Positions 45,970 to 54,995 of a stretch of 64,000 nt of DNA are shown one piece after another. Made by a program: the position numbers and the translations under genes. Origin of the DNA: Thalassolituus maritimus (GTDB lineage Bacteria > Pseudomonadota > Gammaproteobacteria > Pseudomonadales > Oceanobacteraceae); contig NZ_FTOH01000005.1 of the NCBI RefSeq assembly GCF_900156675.1, forward strand, positions 186,001 through 250,000, read 5' to 3'. The notes below the pieces were generated by a model. The model made no database searches, was not told where the DNA came from, and was given only the letters and a program-made list of their open reading frames with translations. Position 1 is the stretch's first letter, and every line of letters starts with the position of its first letter.

Positions 45970-47168
45970 AGTACTGCCTCCGCAGGAATCCGCAGGGCAA
46001 CAGAAAAGCCGCTGTCTTCTGCAGATGAAAAATGCACGTCGCCGCCATAGCGCGCCATTCGGACTCGAATTCCAGCCAAGCCATTCCCCTCACGGATCTG
46101 CTCCGAGGGCTGGTCTCCTCGATCTGAAATTGTAATTTCAAGCCCTTCTGAACTCCGTAATATATTGATCTCGGCGGCTCTGGCTGTGCTGTGTTTCATA
46201 ATGTTAGTGAGAGACTCCTGTATGACACACAATAAGTCATCCTTAAGATTAATGTTGGAGAAGTCGCACATTCCCATCGTTGTGACAGATATTTCTAAAC
46301 CCGACAGCTTACTGGTCATCTCCATCAATCGGTCGTAGAAGTCGTACTGGATTTTTTCCTGCAATTCACCAACCACACTATTTAGTGTCGAATACAAATC
46401 TGCTGACGCCTCCTGTGCAGATTGAAGAAGCTGTAACTCAGGCCCATTCCCGATATTACGAATTTTATCTTCCAGCAACTGAAGGTTCATATGAACAGCG
46501 GCCAGCTTATGTCCTAATTTATCGTGTAAGTCGTAGCGGATCTGGCTGCGCTCTTCTCGTCGGCTCACCTCTGCCAGTTGGGCCTGTGCCTGCCGTAATT
46601 GCTTAGCCTGAAGCTTTGAGTTATTCGCTTCTATCAATTCTCTTAATACCCCAAGCCCAAGTCCCCATAGTACAAGTTGTTGATTTGCGACATACAAAGT
46701 TACGAAGACCCCTTCGACGCCGCCGACCTGCAAGCCATAAAGAATACTGGCACTCAAAAGCACAGCCACACTCAAGAGAAAGTGAAAACGTACGGTGTGT
46801 ATAGAATGAATAACGATCAGGAAGCTAAGCAGGAGCTGATCCAATATCTCAGGCTGCCAGATCGCCTGAATGGCCAGCGTAGAACCATAAGCAACCAGCA
46901 GGCATACCCAGTTGACGGGATCTGCATTTCGAATATTCCATTTCAAGCCACCGCCTATCAGAGACCCCACCTGCGCAGCAGTGTTTATCAGAAGAGCAAT
47001 TCCATTGGCCAGGGCTAACCCAAACAGCAGGTATGCCTGTTCATCGTTAGCAAGGTCGTTGTCTATCATAATGCGGCTGAAGGCAACGGCCCACGCCGTA
47101 AGTCCTAACGTCGCCAGTAGAGCTGCACGCAGAGGTAAACTGAAGTGTTGAATAAGTAACTGACTCAT
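45966..47168 (-). CDS. Membrane sensor histidine kinase (HisKA_3/NarX-type core)
   Basis: This ~400-residue kinase has about six transmembrane helices in the first ~190 residues, with no large periplasmic domain, and a coiled coil (~190–225). A HisKA_3 dimerisation domain carries the phospho-His (IRYDLHDKLGHKLAAVHMNL), and an HATPase domain follows (VIQESLTNIMKHSTARAAEI … GNGLAGIRVRMARYGGDVHF). The compact membrane sensor resembles DesK-type kinases that read membrane state (inference). The ATG at 47168 is preferred over an upstream TTG. It is coupled to the response regulator. Confidence 0.9.
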   Translation of the reverse strand: MSQLLIQHFSLPLRAALLATLGLTAWAVAFSRIMIDNDLANDEQAYLLFGLALANGIALLINTAAQVGSLIGGGLKWNIRNADPVNWVCLLVAYGSTLAIQAIWQPEILDQLLLSFLIVIHSIHTVRFHFLLSVAVLLSASILYGLQVGGVEGVFVTLYVANQQLVLWGLGLGVLRELIEANNSKLQAKQLRQAQAQLAEVSRREERSQIRYDLHDKLGHKLAAVHMNLQLLEDKIRNIGNGPELQLLQSAQEASADLYSTLNSVVGELQEKIQYDFYDRLMEMTSKLSGLEISVTTMGMCDFSNINLKDDLLCVIQESLTNIMKHSTARAAEINILRSSEGLEITISDRGDQPSEQIREGNGLAGIRVRMARYGGDVHFSSAEDSGFSVALRIPAEAVL

Positions 47169-47443
47169 TTGCAATCTGCATCCTGGCAAAAGCTCACAAG
47201 CGATATAGAGCGATCGATAACTATTCCATGTGTCTGTTAACTTATCACTTGTTAATTACCGGTACAAACCGCGCAATCAATGCATGAGTGTCGTGTTACC
47301 CGTATCTGGAGAGGTTGAATGCACTAATGCCGCGAACGCAGGGATGCGTATGAGCGGTCTCGTCCATCCCGAGCGCAATAGTGCCTTCGAGTAGAACGGA
47401 TCAATCAGGGAAATTTCGGTACTTCGGGGGAAGGTTTCTGAAA

Positions 47444-47520
47444 TGGCGCGCTCGGGAGGATTCGAACCTCCGACCGCCTGGTTCGTAGCCAGGTACTCTA
47501 TCCAGCTGAGCTACGAGCGC
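47444..47520 (-). tRNA. tRNA-Arg (ACG), copy 1
   Basis: This 77-base cloverleaf has the acceptor GCGCTCG/CGAGCGC with discriminator G and encoded CCA. The anticodon loop is CTACGAA (ACG, read as ICG) and the T-arm GGAGG-TTCGAAT-CCTCC. It is identical to the second copy 38 bases away. Arg(ACG) genes next to tRNA-Ser and csrA match E. coli argVYZQ–serV–csrA. Confidence 0.97.
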
Positions 47521-47558
47521 GCATCAGAAAATCACGATATAAACATTCAAAGAAAGAA

Positions 47559-47635
47559 TGGCGCGCTCGGGAGGATTCGAACCTCCGACCGCCTGGTTCG
47601 TAGCCAGGTACTCTATCCAGCTGAGCTACGAGCGC
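47559..47635 (-). tRNA. tRNA-Arg (ACG), copy 2
   Basis: It is identical in all 77 bases to the first copy (anticodon ACG, encoded CCA). It lies between the first copy and tRNA-Ser and is probably cotranscribed from the tRNA-Ser side. Confidence 0.97.
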
Positions 47636-47715
47636 GCATCGTGGGGCGCGTATTATAGGGTTGTTGAGGAAGGTGTCAACGACTTAAATACGCTTCTGCC
47701 TAAGCAGAAAGAACG

Positions 47716-47805
47716 TGGCGGAGAGAGAGGGATTCGAACCCTCGATAGGGGTAAACCTATACGCCCTTAGCAGGGGCGCGCCTTCAGCCACTCGGCCATC
47801 TCTCC
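47716..47805 (-). tRNA. serV: tRNA-Ser (GCT)
   Basis: This 90-base class II tRNA has a long variable arm, acceptor GGAGAGA/TCTCTCC with discriminator G and encoded CCA, and anticodon loop CTGCTAA (GCT). It lies 67 bases from csrA, as serV does in E. coli. Confidence 0.97.
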
Positions 47806-47872
47806 ACATCACGGCGCGCATCATACCACGTTCAGAGAATTTTCAAAGGAAAAATTCAAGAAAATTAAGGCG

Positions 47873-48067
47873 TTAGTAGTTACCGTTAGGGTCGCCACCG
47901 TCCTTCTCGCGCTGAATGCGCTGGTAAATTTCCTCGCGGTGTACTGCAACTTCTTTAGGGGCATTCACACCGATTCGTACCTGATTTCCTTTAACACCCA
48001 AAACGGTCACAGTGACTTCGTCACCAACCATCAGTGTTTCACCAACACGGCGGGTCAAAATAAGCAT
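47873..48067 (-). CDS. csrA: Carbon storage regulator CsrA
   Basis: This 64-residue homodimeric RNA-binding translational regulator begins [16 protein letters not shown] with the conserved Arg44-region [13 protein letters not shown]. The start at 48067 is fixed by the family N-terminus and a GAGGAG ribosome site; longer upstream extensions are not real. It controls central carbon metabolism, motility and biofilm genes. It lies between lysC and the tRNA cluster. A GTGAC-ATTC-GTCAC palindrome lies 40 bases upstream of the start. Confidence 0.98.
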   Translation of the reverse strand: MLILTRRVGETLMVGDEVTVTVLGVKGNQVRIGVNAPKEVAVHREEIYQRIQREKDGGDPNGNY

Positions 48068-48246
48068 AGAGGTTCTCCTCAGATTCCAGTTTCTGTATAG
48101 GGTGCTGTGACATTCGTCACCTTTGTGTCCCACTCTTCCAGTATTGACCAGATCAGCCAGTTTTAAAGCCGGGTCCTGCGCAGAGTGAGGACTATTTGTT
48201 ATTAGTGGGCATTCCTTCATGGGCCGCCCACTGATAACACCAGAGC

Positions 48247-49482
48247 TTAGTGCTCTTCGGTCACCTCTGCATCCAGTCCGAACGCGGTATGCAGCGCACG
48301 AACAGCAAGTTCGAGGTACTTCTCCTCAATCACGACTGAAATCTTGATTTCAGAGGTCGTAATCGCAAGGATATTGATGCTTTCATCCGCCAGCGTCTTA
48401 AACATTTTGCTGGCCACACCGGCATGGGATCTCATACCTACCCCTACTAGAGACACCTTACAGATGTCATCAGTTCCGTTAACGCCTTCCGCATTAAGTT
48501 CTTCGGCCAGTTCTGTAAGTAGCTTCAGTGCTTTCTGGTAGTCGTTACGGTGCACGGTGAAGGTGAAGTCAGTTGAGCCATCTTCAGAGACGTTCTGTAC
48601 GATCATATCGACTTCGATGTTCGCATCACTGACAGGAACAAGAATTCGTGACGCTACGCCCGGTACGTCAGGCACACCCTGAACTGTTACTTTTGCTTCA
48701 TCACGGTTAAACGCAATACCAGAGATAACGGGTTTTTCCACGGAGCTGTTCTCCTCGGTTGTAATCAGAGTGCCGTTGCCTTCTTTGAATGAGGACAGCA
48801 CACGCAAAGGAACTTTATATTTACCGGCAAATTCAACCGAGCGGATCTGCAGAACCTTTGATCCGAGGCTGGCCATTTCCAGCATTTCTTCAAACGTCAC
48901 GGTTTCCATACGACGAGCAGCAGCAACCACACGAGGGTCAGTGGTATAGACTCCATCAACGTCAGTATAGATCTGGCACTCGTCAGCATTCAGTGCCGCA
49001 GCCAGAGCCACCCCAGTGGTGTCTGAGCCACCACGACCGAGCGTCGTGATGTTGTTGTCATCATCCACCCCCTGGAAGCCAGCAACAATACAGATACCGC
49101 CGTTATCCAGAACTTCGCGCATCTTGCTGGTTTCAATATCTTCAATACGGGCTTTCATGAACGCATTGTTGGTTTTAATGCCCACCTGCCAGCCAGTAAA
49201 TGAACGCGCAGTGATACCTCGCTTTTCCAGCGCCATAGCCAGAAGAGCGATCGTCACCTGCTCACCCGTGGATACAAGAACGTCCATTTCACGGGGAGAA
49301 GGACTATCGGTAATCGCCCCGGCTAAACCGATCAGGCGATTCGTTTCACCGCTCATCGCTGAGACGGCAACTACCAGCTGGTGACCCTCATCGTGAAAAG
49401 CTTTCAGCTTATCTGCGACGGCTTCAATACGCTCCGTCGTGCCGACCGAGGTGCCGCCATATTTCTGTACGTACAACGCCAT
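48247..49482 (-). CDS. lysC: Aspartate kinase LysC
   Basis: This 411-residue enzyme catalyses the first step of Lys/Thr/Met synthesis. It has the N-terminal [15 protein letters not shown] substrate loop, [33 protein letters not shown] and [17 protein letters not shown]. Two C-terminal ACT domains for feedback inhibition follow ([38 protein letters not shown]). The start at 49482 gives the family N-terminus; a 23-residue extension is rejected. There is no lysine riboswitch in the 195-base gap to alaS. A hairpin with AGTGGGC/GCCCACT arms at 48198–48238 follows the gene. Confidence 0.97.
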   Translation of the reverse strand: MALYVQKYGGTSVGTTERIEAVADKLKAFHDEGHQLVVAVSAMSGETNRLIGLAGAITDSPSPREMDVLVSTGEQVTIALLAMALEKRGITARSFTGWQVGIKTNNAFMKARIEDIETSKMREVLDNGGICIVAGFQGVDDDNNITTLGRGGSDTTGVALAAALNADECQIYTDVDGVYTTDPRVVAAARRMETVTFEEMLEMASLGSKVLQIRSVEFAGKYKVPLRVLSSFKEGNGTLITTEENSSVEKPVISGIAFNRDEAKVTVQGVPDVPGVASRILVPVSDANIEVDMIVQNVSEDGSTDFTFTVHRNDYQKALKLLTELAEELNAEGVNGTDDICKVSLVGVGMRSHAGVASKMFKTLADESINILAITTSEIKISVVIEEKYLELAVRALHTAFGLDAEVTEEH

Positions 49483-49624
49483 ATGGGGATATCTGCGCAA
49501 TTGATCAAAAGGGTCGCAATTAAACAATAAATGGGAGCACGAGAAAAGCAATCTATAGACGTTGGACGAGACTGTTCTGCCACATACACAACAATTCGGG
49601 CCAGACGCTGTAATTAGTGCACTA

Positions 49625-49654
49625 AAACAAGAAAGCCCGCACGAGGGCGGGCTT
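49625..49654 (-). terminator. Terminator of alaS
   Basis: On the minus strand AAGCCCGCC-CTCG-TGCGGGCTT (imperfect) is followed by TCTTGTTTT, 22 bases after the alaS stop. Confidence 0.88.
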
Positions 49655-49676
49655 CAAGACGGCAGTAGGAGAGGGA

Positions 49677-52304
49677 TCAGAGCTTAGCAGCCGCCCACTC
49701 TTCAAAGGCTTTGAGCGCAGCGGCAATACCTTCTGGTTTCTGACCACCGGCCTGCGCCATTTCTGGTTTACCACCACCACGGCCATCAACGTAAGCAGCC
49801 ACTTCTTTGACGGCGTCACCCGCTTTAGCCTTACCAATCAGGTCCTTCGTCACACCGGCAAGCAGAGTCACTTTCCCATCATTGGCAGAGGCCAGCATAA
49901 TCACCGCGGACCCCAGCTTGTTCTTTAGCTGATCCATCGTGTTACGCAGTGCGGGTACATCGGCACCATCCAGTTCGGCGGCCAGTACTTTTACACCGTT
50001 TACATCTTTCGCCTGACCTGCCAGATCTGAACCGGCGCTGGAAGCGAGCTTGCTCTTCAATGCATCCAGTTCTTTTTCTAACTGACGACTACGACTGATC
50101 AACTGTTCGACCTTATCGCCCACGTTATCAGTCGACCCTTTCAGAGCACGGGCAATCGTTGTCAGCGTCGCTTCTTCACGGGCGACGAAATCAAGAGCAG
50201 CCTGCCCTACCACCGCTTCAATACGACGGATACCTGCCGCGATACCGCTTTCTGAACTGATCTTCAGCAGGCCGATATCGCCGGTACGCTGAGCATGTGT
50301 ACCACCACAGAGTTCGATCGAGAAATCATCCATTCCCATCGACAGTACACGGACTTCATCATCGTATTTCTCACCGAAGAGAGCCATAGCGCCGGCCGCT
50401 TTCGCGTCATCGATGTTCATCAAGCGCGTTGCTACCGGTGTATTCGCGCGAATATGCGCATTCACCAGATTCTCGATCTCTGCCAATTCTTCTGGCTTGA
50501 CCGCCTCAAGGTGAGAGAAGTCAAAACGCAGCTTGTCGTAAGTAACCAGAGAGCCTTTCTGAGCAACGTGTTCACCCAGTACATTACGCAATGCAGCGTG
50601 CAGCAGGTGGGTCGCTGAGTGGTGAATCGCCGTCGAGGCACGTTTTTCGGCATCGACGCTCGCGGTCAGCTGATCACCAAGAGATACCGTGCCTTCAACC
50701 AACACACCTTGGTGCAGATGGTTTTTGCCCTCTTTGGTCGTGTCTTTTACCTGAAAGACAACACCATCCGCCTTCAGAAAACCGGTGTCTCCGGCCTGAC
50801 CACCGCTTTCTGCGTAGAACGCCGTCTCGTCGAGAACCAGGACGGCTTCATCGCCAGCGTTTAGCTGCTCAACTTTTTCGCCGCCCACAAACAAGGCTTT
50901 CACTGTGCCGGTATTTTCCAGCGACTCGTAACCGAGGAAGCCGGTTTCACCGTCGAGCTCCAGACCTTTGCCGTAATCCGCAGAGAAGTTGCCCGCAGCA
51001 CGCGCGGTTTCACGCTGTTTCTCCATGGCGGTATTAAAGCCGTCTTCATCAACTTTCAGATCACGCTCACGGGCCACATCCGCCGTCAGATCGAGCGGAA
51101 AGCCGTAGGTATCGTAGAGTTTGAACGCAGTCTCGCCCGGAATGGTATCACCGCTCATATCGGCGATCGCATCGTTGAGGATCGCCATCCCCTTATCGAG
51201 CGTTTTCGCAAACTGTTCTTCTTCGATACGCAGAACTTTCTGAACGTGCTCAGACAGGTTAACCAGCTCAGGATAGGCTTCACCCATTTGCTCACACAGC
51301 GCAGGAACCAGCTTATTGAAGAAGCCCGCTGACGCACCCAGCATATGACCATGACGTACTGCGCGACGAATAATACGACGCAGAACGTAACCACGGCCTT
51401 CGTTCGATGGCAGCACGCCGTCGACAATCAGGAAGCTGGTAGAACGGATGTGATCAGCAATCACGCGCAGTGATTTGTTCTCGGTGTCTTTGCAGCCCGT
51501 CAGTTCGCCGGCAGCTTTCAGCAGTGCCTGGAAAATATCGATCTCGTAGTTGCTGTGCACGCCCTGCATAATCGCAGAAATACGTTCAAGTCCCATGCCG
51601 GTATCCACCGATGGCTTCGGCAACGGCAGCATCTCGCCGTCAGCCTTGCGCTCGAACTGCATGAAAACGTTGTTCCAGATTTCAATGAAGCGGTCGCCGT
51701 CTTCTTCTGGCGTGCCCGGAGGCCCACCCCAGATGTGCTCGCCATGGTCGTAGAAAATCTCAGTACACGGGCCGCAAGGACCAGTGTCACCCATCTGCCA
51801 GAAGTTATCCGATGCGTAACGTGCACCCTTGTTGTCACCGATACGTACGATCTTATCTTCTGGAATGCCCATCTTTTTATTCCAGATATCGAACGCTTCG
51901 TCGTCTTCCGCGTACACCGTGACCATCAGTTTTTCGACGGGCAGGTTTAACCAATCTTTTGAGGTCAGGAATTCCCACGCATAACTGATCGCATCTTCTT
52001 TGAAGTAGTCGCCGAAACTGAAGTTACCCAGCATTTCAAAGAAGGTGTGGTGGCGTGCCGTGTAGCCAACATTCTCAAGATCGTTGTGCTTACCGCCCGC
52101 CCGGACACAGCGCTGTGAGGACGCTGCACGGGTATAACTGCGCACGTCGTTACCGAGGAAGCAGTCTTTGAACTGCACCATACCAGCGTTAGTGAACAGC
52201 AGTGTCGGGTCATTTCCCGGCACCAATGGGCTGGAGGCAACGATTTCGTGTCCCTTCGATGCGAAGAAGTCGAGGAACGCCTGGCGGATTTCTGAGCTTT
52301 TCAT
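49677..52304 (-). CDS. alaS: Alanyl-tRNA synthetase AlaS
   Basis: This 875-residue class II synthetase starts at [14 protein letters not shown]; the six-residue upstream extension lacks support. The catalytic domain contains [21 protein letters not shown] and the tRNA-recognition region [15 protein letters not shown]. The editing domain has [11 protein letters not shown] (HxxxH zinc motif) and [13 protein letters not shown] (CxxxH). A coiled coil and C-Ala domain end the protein. It charges tRNA-Ala and removes mischarged Ser/Gly. Gene order alaS–lysC–csrA matches pseudomonads. Confidence 0.98.
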   Translation of the reverse strand: MKSSEIRQAFLDFFASKGHEIVASSPLVPGNDPTLLFTNAGMVQFKDCFLGNDVRSYTRAASSQRCVRAGGKHNDLENVGYTARHHTFFEMLGNFSFGDYFKEDAISYAWEFLTSKDWLNLPVEKLMVTVYAEDDEAFDIWNKKMGIPEDKIVRIGDNKGARYASDNFWQMGDTGPCGPCTEIFYDHGEHIWGGPPGTPEEDGDRFIEIWNNVFMQFERKADGEMLPLPKPSVDTGMGLERISAIMQGVHSNYEIDIFQALLKAAGELTGCKDTENKSLRVIADHIRSTSFLIVDGVLPSNEGRGYVLRRIIRRAVRHGHMLGASAGFFNKLVPALCEQMGEAYPELVNLSEHVQKVLRIEEEQFAKTLDKGMAILNDAIADMSGDTIPGETAFKLYDTYGFPLDLTADVARERDLKVDEDGFNTAMEKQRETARAAGNFSADYGKGLELDGETGFLGYESLENTGTVKALFVGGEKVEQLNAGDEAVLVLDETAFYAESGGQAGDTGFLKADGVVFQVKDTTKEGKNHLHQGVLVEGTVSLGDQLTASVDAEKRASTAIHHSATHLLHAALRNVLGEHVAQKGSLVTYDKLRFDFSHLEAVKPEELAEIENLVNAHIRANTPVATRLMNIDDAKAAGAMALFGEKYDDEVRVLSMGMDDFSIELCGGTHAQRTGDIGLLKISSESGIAAGIRRIEAVVGQAALDFVAREEATLTTIARALKGSTDNVGDKVEQLISRSRQLEKELDALKSKLASSAGSDLAGQAKDVNGVKVLAAELDGADVPALRNTMDQLKNKLGSAVIMLASANDGKVTLLAGVTKDLIGKAKAGDAVKEVAAYVDGRGGGKPEMAQAGGQKPEGIAAALKAFEEWAAAKL

Positions 52305-52412
52305 ACGGTTGCGTGATTCCAAACGAATTCAGAGATAATAAGCCCGGCAGTATAGCGGTTTGTCGACCTTAGTCCCACAGCAAGGCGGCAGTTGACGGTT
52401 TTTTAATCAAGC

Positions 52413-52440
52413 AATAAAATAACTGCGTGGTTATTTTATT
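52413..52440. promoter_or_regulatory. Perfect AT-rich palindrome before the DUF2892 gene
   Basis: AATAAAATAA-CTGCGTGG-TTATTTTATT has 10-base arms with an 8-base spacer, ending 15 bases before the DUF2892 start and in the alaS divergent region. It could be the operator of an ArsR/BigR-like sulfur-responsive regulator or a terminator-like hairpin. No such regulator gene is adjacent. Confidence 0.5.
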
Positions 52441-52455
52441 ATATAGGTTGAAACT

Positions 52456-52659
52456 ATGAACATTGATCGCCTTGTATTCGCCATCGCCGGTTCGTTTATC
52501 CTGCTCAGCATCGCGCTGTCCCAATTGCATTCTGAATACTGGCTGTTCTTCACAGGTTTTGTAGGCTTGAACATGCTTCAGGCAGCCTTTACCGGTTTCT
52601 GCCCACTCGCCCGGGTTCTCAAGGTGTTTGGCGTCCAAGCAGGCTGTGCATTCAACTGA
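52456..52659 (+). CDS. DUF2892 small membrane protein
   Basis: This 67-residue inner-membrane protein has two predicted helices ([17 protein letters not shown] and [20 protein letters not shown]) and the family end [20 protein letters not shown] with two conserved Cys. Such proteins often accompany rhodanese or sulfide-detoxification genes; none is adjacent here. A strong palindrome directly upstream suggests its own regulation. Confidence 0.88.
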   Translation: MNIDRLVFAIAGSFILLSIALSQLHSEYWLFFTGFVGLNMLQAAFTGFCPLARVLKVFGVQAGCAFN

Positions 52660-52777
52660 AAGTTAATCTGCAAGAGAGAGATCGTTCCGTACCGCCTGAG
52701 CACTACGAGCTTTGGCGGAAAACCACACGCCAAGGTAATAAAGCGTATGTATACTGGCCCTCTTTATTGGGGGTTTT

Positions 52778-53749
52778 ATGCAACACGTTCTCGTTTTTAC
52801 ATTATCGGTATTACTAAGCTTTCCAGTGCTGGCGACGGACTGGAAAGACTATCCAGAAGATCTTCAGCAATATGACTTTTCAGGAGATAAGCTGCAACAG
52901 CAGTGGCAGGACCTGACGAAGCTGACACGAGTTGAGTACCCGGATGTCGATTGGATCAAATCAATGATGACCGACTATCCGCGTCTCGCCCACCACATGA
53001 TGGTACTGGGTTCAGCCCCTGAGGCGCACCCCGCTGTATTTAAAGCCATTCAGGAAAGCGACTACTCAGACCTCGCCGCTGCCGTACAGGAGGTCTGGAG
53101 ACTGCACTATTCAGGCCAGTATGAGAAAGCCTATGAACTGGGGATGCAGCTCGGTCCAGTCGGAGAAGTACCAGCCATCTACTCGCGCCTGGTACACGCA
53201 ACCCTTCTGATTGATGATCATGATGACAAGATGGAAGAATTCGAAGAGGCCGCAGCACTTTCAAACGAAGGGCTAACCCTGGCACCCGAATATCGTTTTG
53301 CTGAATTCGGGCTGGTTTACGCCAAAGTACGGATGCTTGAGTTGATGAGCACAGGAGAGGCCCGCAGCTCCGGTTATATTCCTATCGCACAGGATAAGCT
53401 CGATAAGTTGCAGGAGTACGCACCGGATCGTGGCGCTTATCCTCTGACACGGGGTGGGCTTGAGGCCGGCATCGTTGAGCGCGTAGGTTCATTTCTGGGA
53501 AGCATTACATACGGCGCAACAGAAAGCAGCGCGATTGAAAATTTTGAAAAAGCTCAGAAACTATTGCCGGATATGGCGATCGTTTACAACGAATACTCTG
53601 TGGGCTTGATTCGCCTCGATGAAGATGACTTCCGCAAAGAGATACGCAAACTACTGAACACATGTCTGGCCATTGAGCCCGTCAATGCTGAAGATGCCCT
53701 GAATCAAATGCATTGCAAACGCACGCTTGAATCTATGAATAAGGATTAA
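52778..53749 (+). CDS. Exported TPR-like protein of unknown function
   Basis: This 323-residue protein has a signal peptide (HVLVFTLSVLLSFPVLATD) and a helical body resembling degenerate tetratricopeptide pairs (residues ~100–290; YSGQYEKAYELGMQLG, ENFEKAQKLLPDMAIVYNEYSVG). Acidic residues are frequent. It is followed 5 bases later by an 80-residue membrane protein, then an α/β-hydrolase, suggesting one transcript. I do not recognise a named family. Confidence 0.75.
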   Translation: MQHVLVFTLSVLLSFPVLATDWKDYPEDLQQYDFSGDKLQQQWQDLTKLTRVEYPDVDWIKSMMTDYPRLAHHMMVLGSAPEAHPAVFKAIQESDYSDLAAAVQEVWRLHYSGQYEKAYELGMQLGPVGEVPAIYSRLVHATLLIDDHDDKMEEFEEAAALSNEGLTLAPEYRFAEFGLVYAKVRMLELMSTGEARSSGYIPIAQDKLDKLQEYAPDRGAYPLTRGGLEAGIVERVGSFLGSITYGATESSAIENFEKAQKLLPDMAIVYNEYSVGLIRLDEDDFRKEIRKLLNTCLAIEPVNAEDALNQMHCKRTLESMNKD

Positions 53750-53754
53750 AAGCA

Positions 53755-53997
53755 ATGGAAAATAGCGGTGTAATTTACCTGATGATGCTGCCAGCGATGG
53801 CCGTCACTATGCTGCATCTCGGCATCGGCCCTTTCGGCCATCCGAGCATGATAAAACACCACCTTGCTTTCCTGCGCGTACCGAAATTACTAAGAATAAT
53901 AATTCAGGCAATCTGCATCGCCGTGCTTTTCACGGGCGCTGCACAAATGCTTGGAATGATCGACCTCACCACCTCCACAGACAACCCAGCTGATTGA
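53755..53997 (+). CDS. Small membrane protein of unknown function
   Basis: This 80-residue protein has two hydrophobic helices (VIYLMMLPAMAVTMLHLGIG and IIIQAICIAVLFTGAAQMLG), a positively charged segment between them, and an AAGGA ribosome site. Tight spacing to both neighbours supports it as a real gene. The function is unknown. Confidence 0.7.
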   Translation: MENSGVIYLMMLPAMAVTMLHLGIGPFGHPSMIKHHLAFLRVPKLLRIIIQAICIAVLFTGAAQMLGMIDLTTSTDNPAD

Positions 53998-54005
53998 GAG
54001 GAATC

Positions 54006-54866
54006 ATGGACACTACCCACATTTACAACGGACCAATAGGCCTCGAAACCCGACACGCAGGCCCAGCCGATGGCGAGGTCGTCATTTTATTACACGGCTT
54101 TCCAGAGTGCTGGAGCACCTGGCGTCATCAGATTCCTGTATTAGCGGAAGCCGGTTACCGTGTCTTCGTGCCTAATATGCGCGGCTATGGTCACTCATCC
54201 AAACCCGCAGATGTGAGCGACTACCACGTCGATGAGCTAATAAAAGATGTCGATGCCATCCGCCGGTATGCCGGTGTCGAGAAAATCCACCTCGTCGGTC
54301 ACGACTGGGGCGCTATGGTCGCCTGGTGGTACGCGCTGAATAAACCCGAGCAGCTTGCCAGCCTGAGCATTCTGAACGTGCCTCACCCTAAGGTATTCCT
54401 GGGAACAGTGCGTAAAAATCCGGTACAGATGCTAAAAAGCTGGTACGTGTTCTATTTTCAGATCCCGCGCCTGCCAGAATTGACGTTGCCAGTGAATAAC
54501 TTCTTCTTTTTCAGAGATATTCTCAAGCGTACATCCAATAAGGGCAGCTACAGCGACGAGGACTTCAGTGAACTGCAAAAACACTGGCGCATTCCTGGAG
54601 CTATGCGAGCCATGGTCAACTACTATCGCTCAGCGTTACGTAGCCAGCCTAAATCACCGAGAGGCGACCGGATTAAAACGCCGACTCAGATACTCTGGGG
54701 GGAGCACGACCTCGCGCTGACGCTGGAAATGGCGCGAGACAGCGAAAAATTCCTCGATAATGGCTCACTGACTACTTACCCGGATGCGACACACTGGCTC
54801 GCGCACGACAAACCCGCGGAAGTTTCCGCTCGCCTCATAGGCCATTTCGAAGCCAATCCCGCCTGA
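54006..54866 (+). CDS. α/β-hydrolase (epoxide hydrolase-like)
   Basis: This 286-residue hydrolase has the oxyanion HGFPECW (HGxP), the nucleophile elbow VGHDWGAMVAWW with the Asp of epoxide hydrolases and haloalkane dehalogenases, a cap domain, and the C-terminal acid/His (LWGEHDLALT … DATHWLAHDKP). The Asp nucleophile excludes a serine esterase. The ATG at 54006 with its GAGAGGA site is preferred over an in-frame TTG that overlaps the previous gene. It probably opens epoxides; substrate unknown. Confidence 0.88.
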   Translation: MDTTHIYNGPIGLETRHAGPADGEVVILLHGFPECWSTWRHQIPVLAEAGYRVFVPNMRGYGHSSKPADVSDYHVDELIKDVDAIRRYAGVEKIHLVGHDWGAMVAWWYALNKPEQLASLSILNVPHPKVFLGTVRKNPVQMLKSWYVFYFQIPRLPELTLPVNNFFFFRDILKRTSNKGSYSDEDFSELQKHWRIPGAMRAMVNYYRSALRSQPKSPRGDRIKTPTQILWGEHDLALTLEMARDSEKFLDNGSLTTYPDATHWLAHDKPAEVSARLIGHFEANPA

Positions 54867-54889
54867 TTCATCTCAGGTGCGGAAAGGCT

Positions 54890-54916
54890 CCCCCTCATTT
54901 GACCTAAAGGAGGGGG
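54890..54916 (+). terminator. Possible hairpin between hydrolase and ndh
   Basis: CCCCCTC … GAGGGGG has a 7-bp stem with a 13-base loop and only TTAT after it. It is weak as a terminator and may be an mRNA element. Confidence 0.35.
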
Positions 54917-54995
54917 TTATAAGCCGCCATAAATTTCCGACTTTTTGTACGATTCGCCGTATAATGCCGCCAATTTCATTTATAGGGAGTACCCC

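Noticed and set aside
47443..47770. Short frames reading ARSGGFEPPTAWFVARYSIQ over the tRNA cluster
   Set aside because: These are translations of tRNA-Arg and tRNA-Ser genes on the opposite strand, a well-known spurious protein.
48101..48125. GTGAC-ATTC-GTCAC palindrome before csrA as a specific operator
   Set aside because: A 5-base-arm palindrome is too short to be significant alone; kept only as a remark under csrA.
49483..49676. Lysine riboswitch before lysC
   Set aside because: The gap is short, contains the alaS terminator, and shows none of the conserved lysine-aptamer core sequences.
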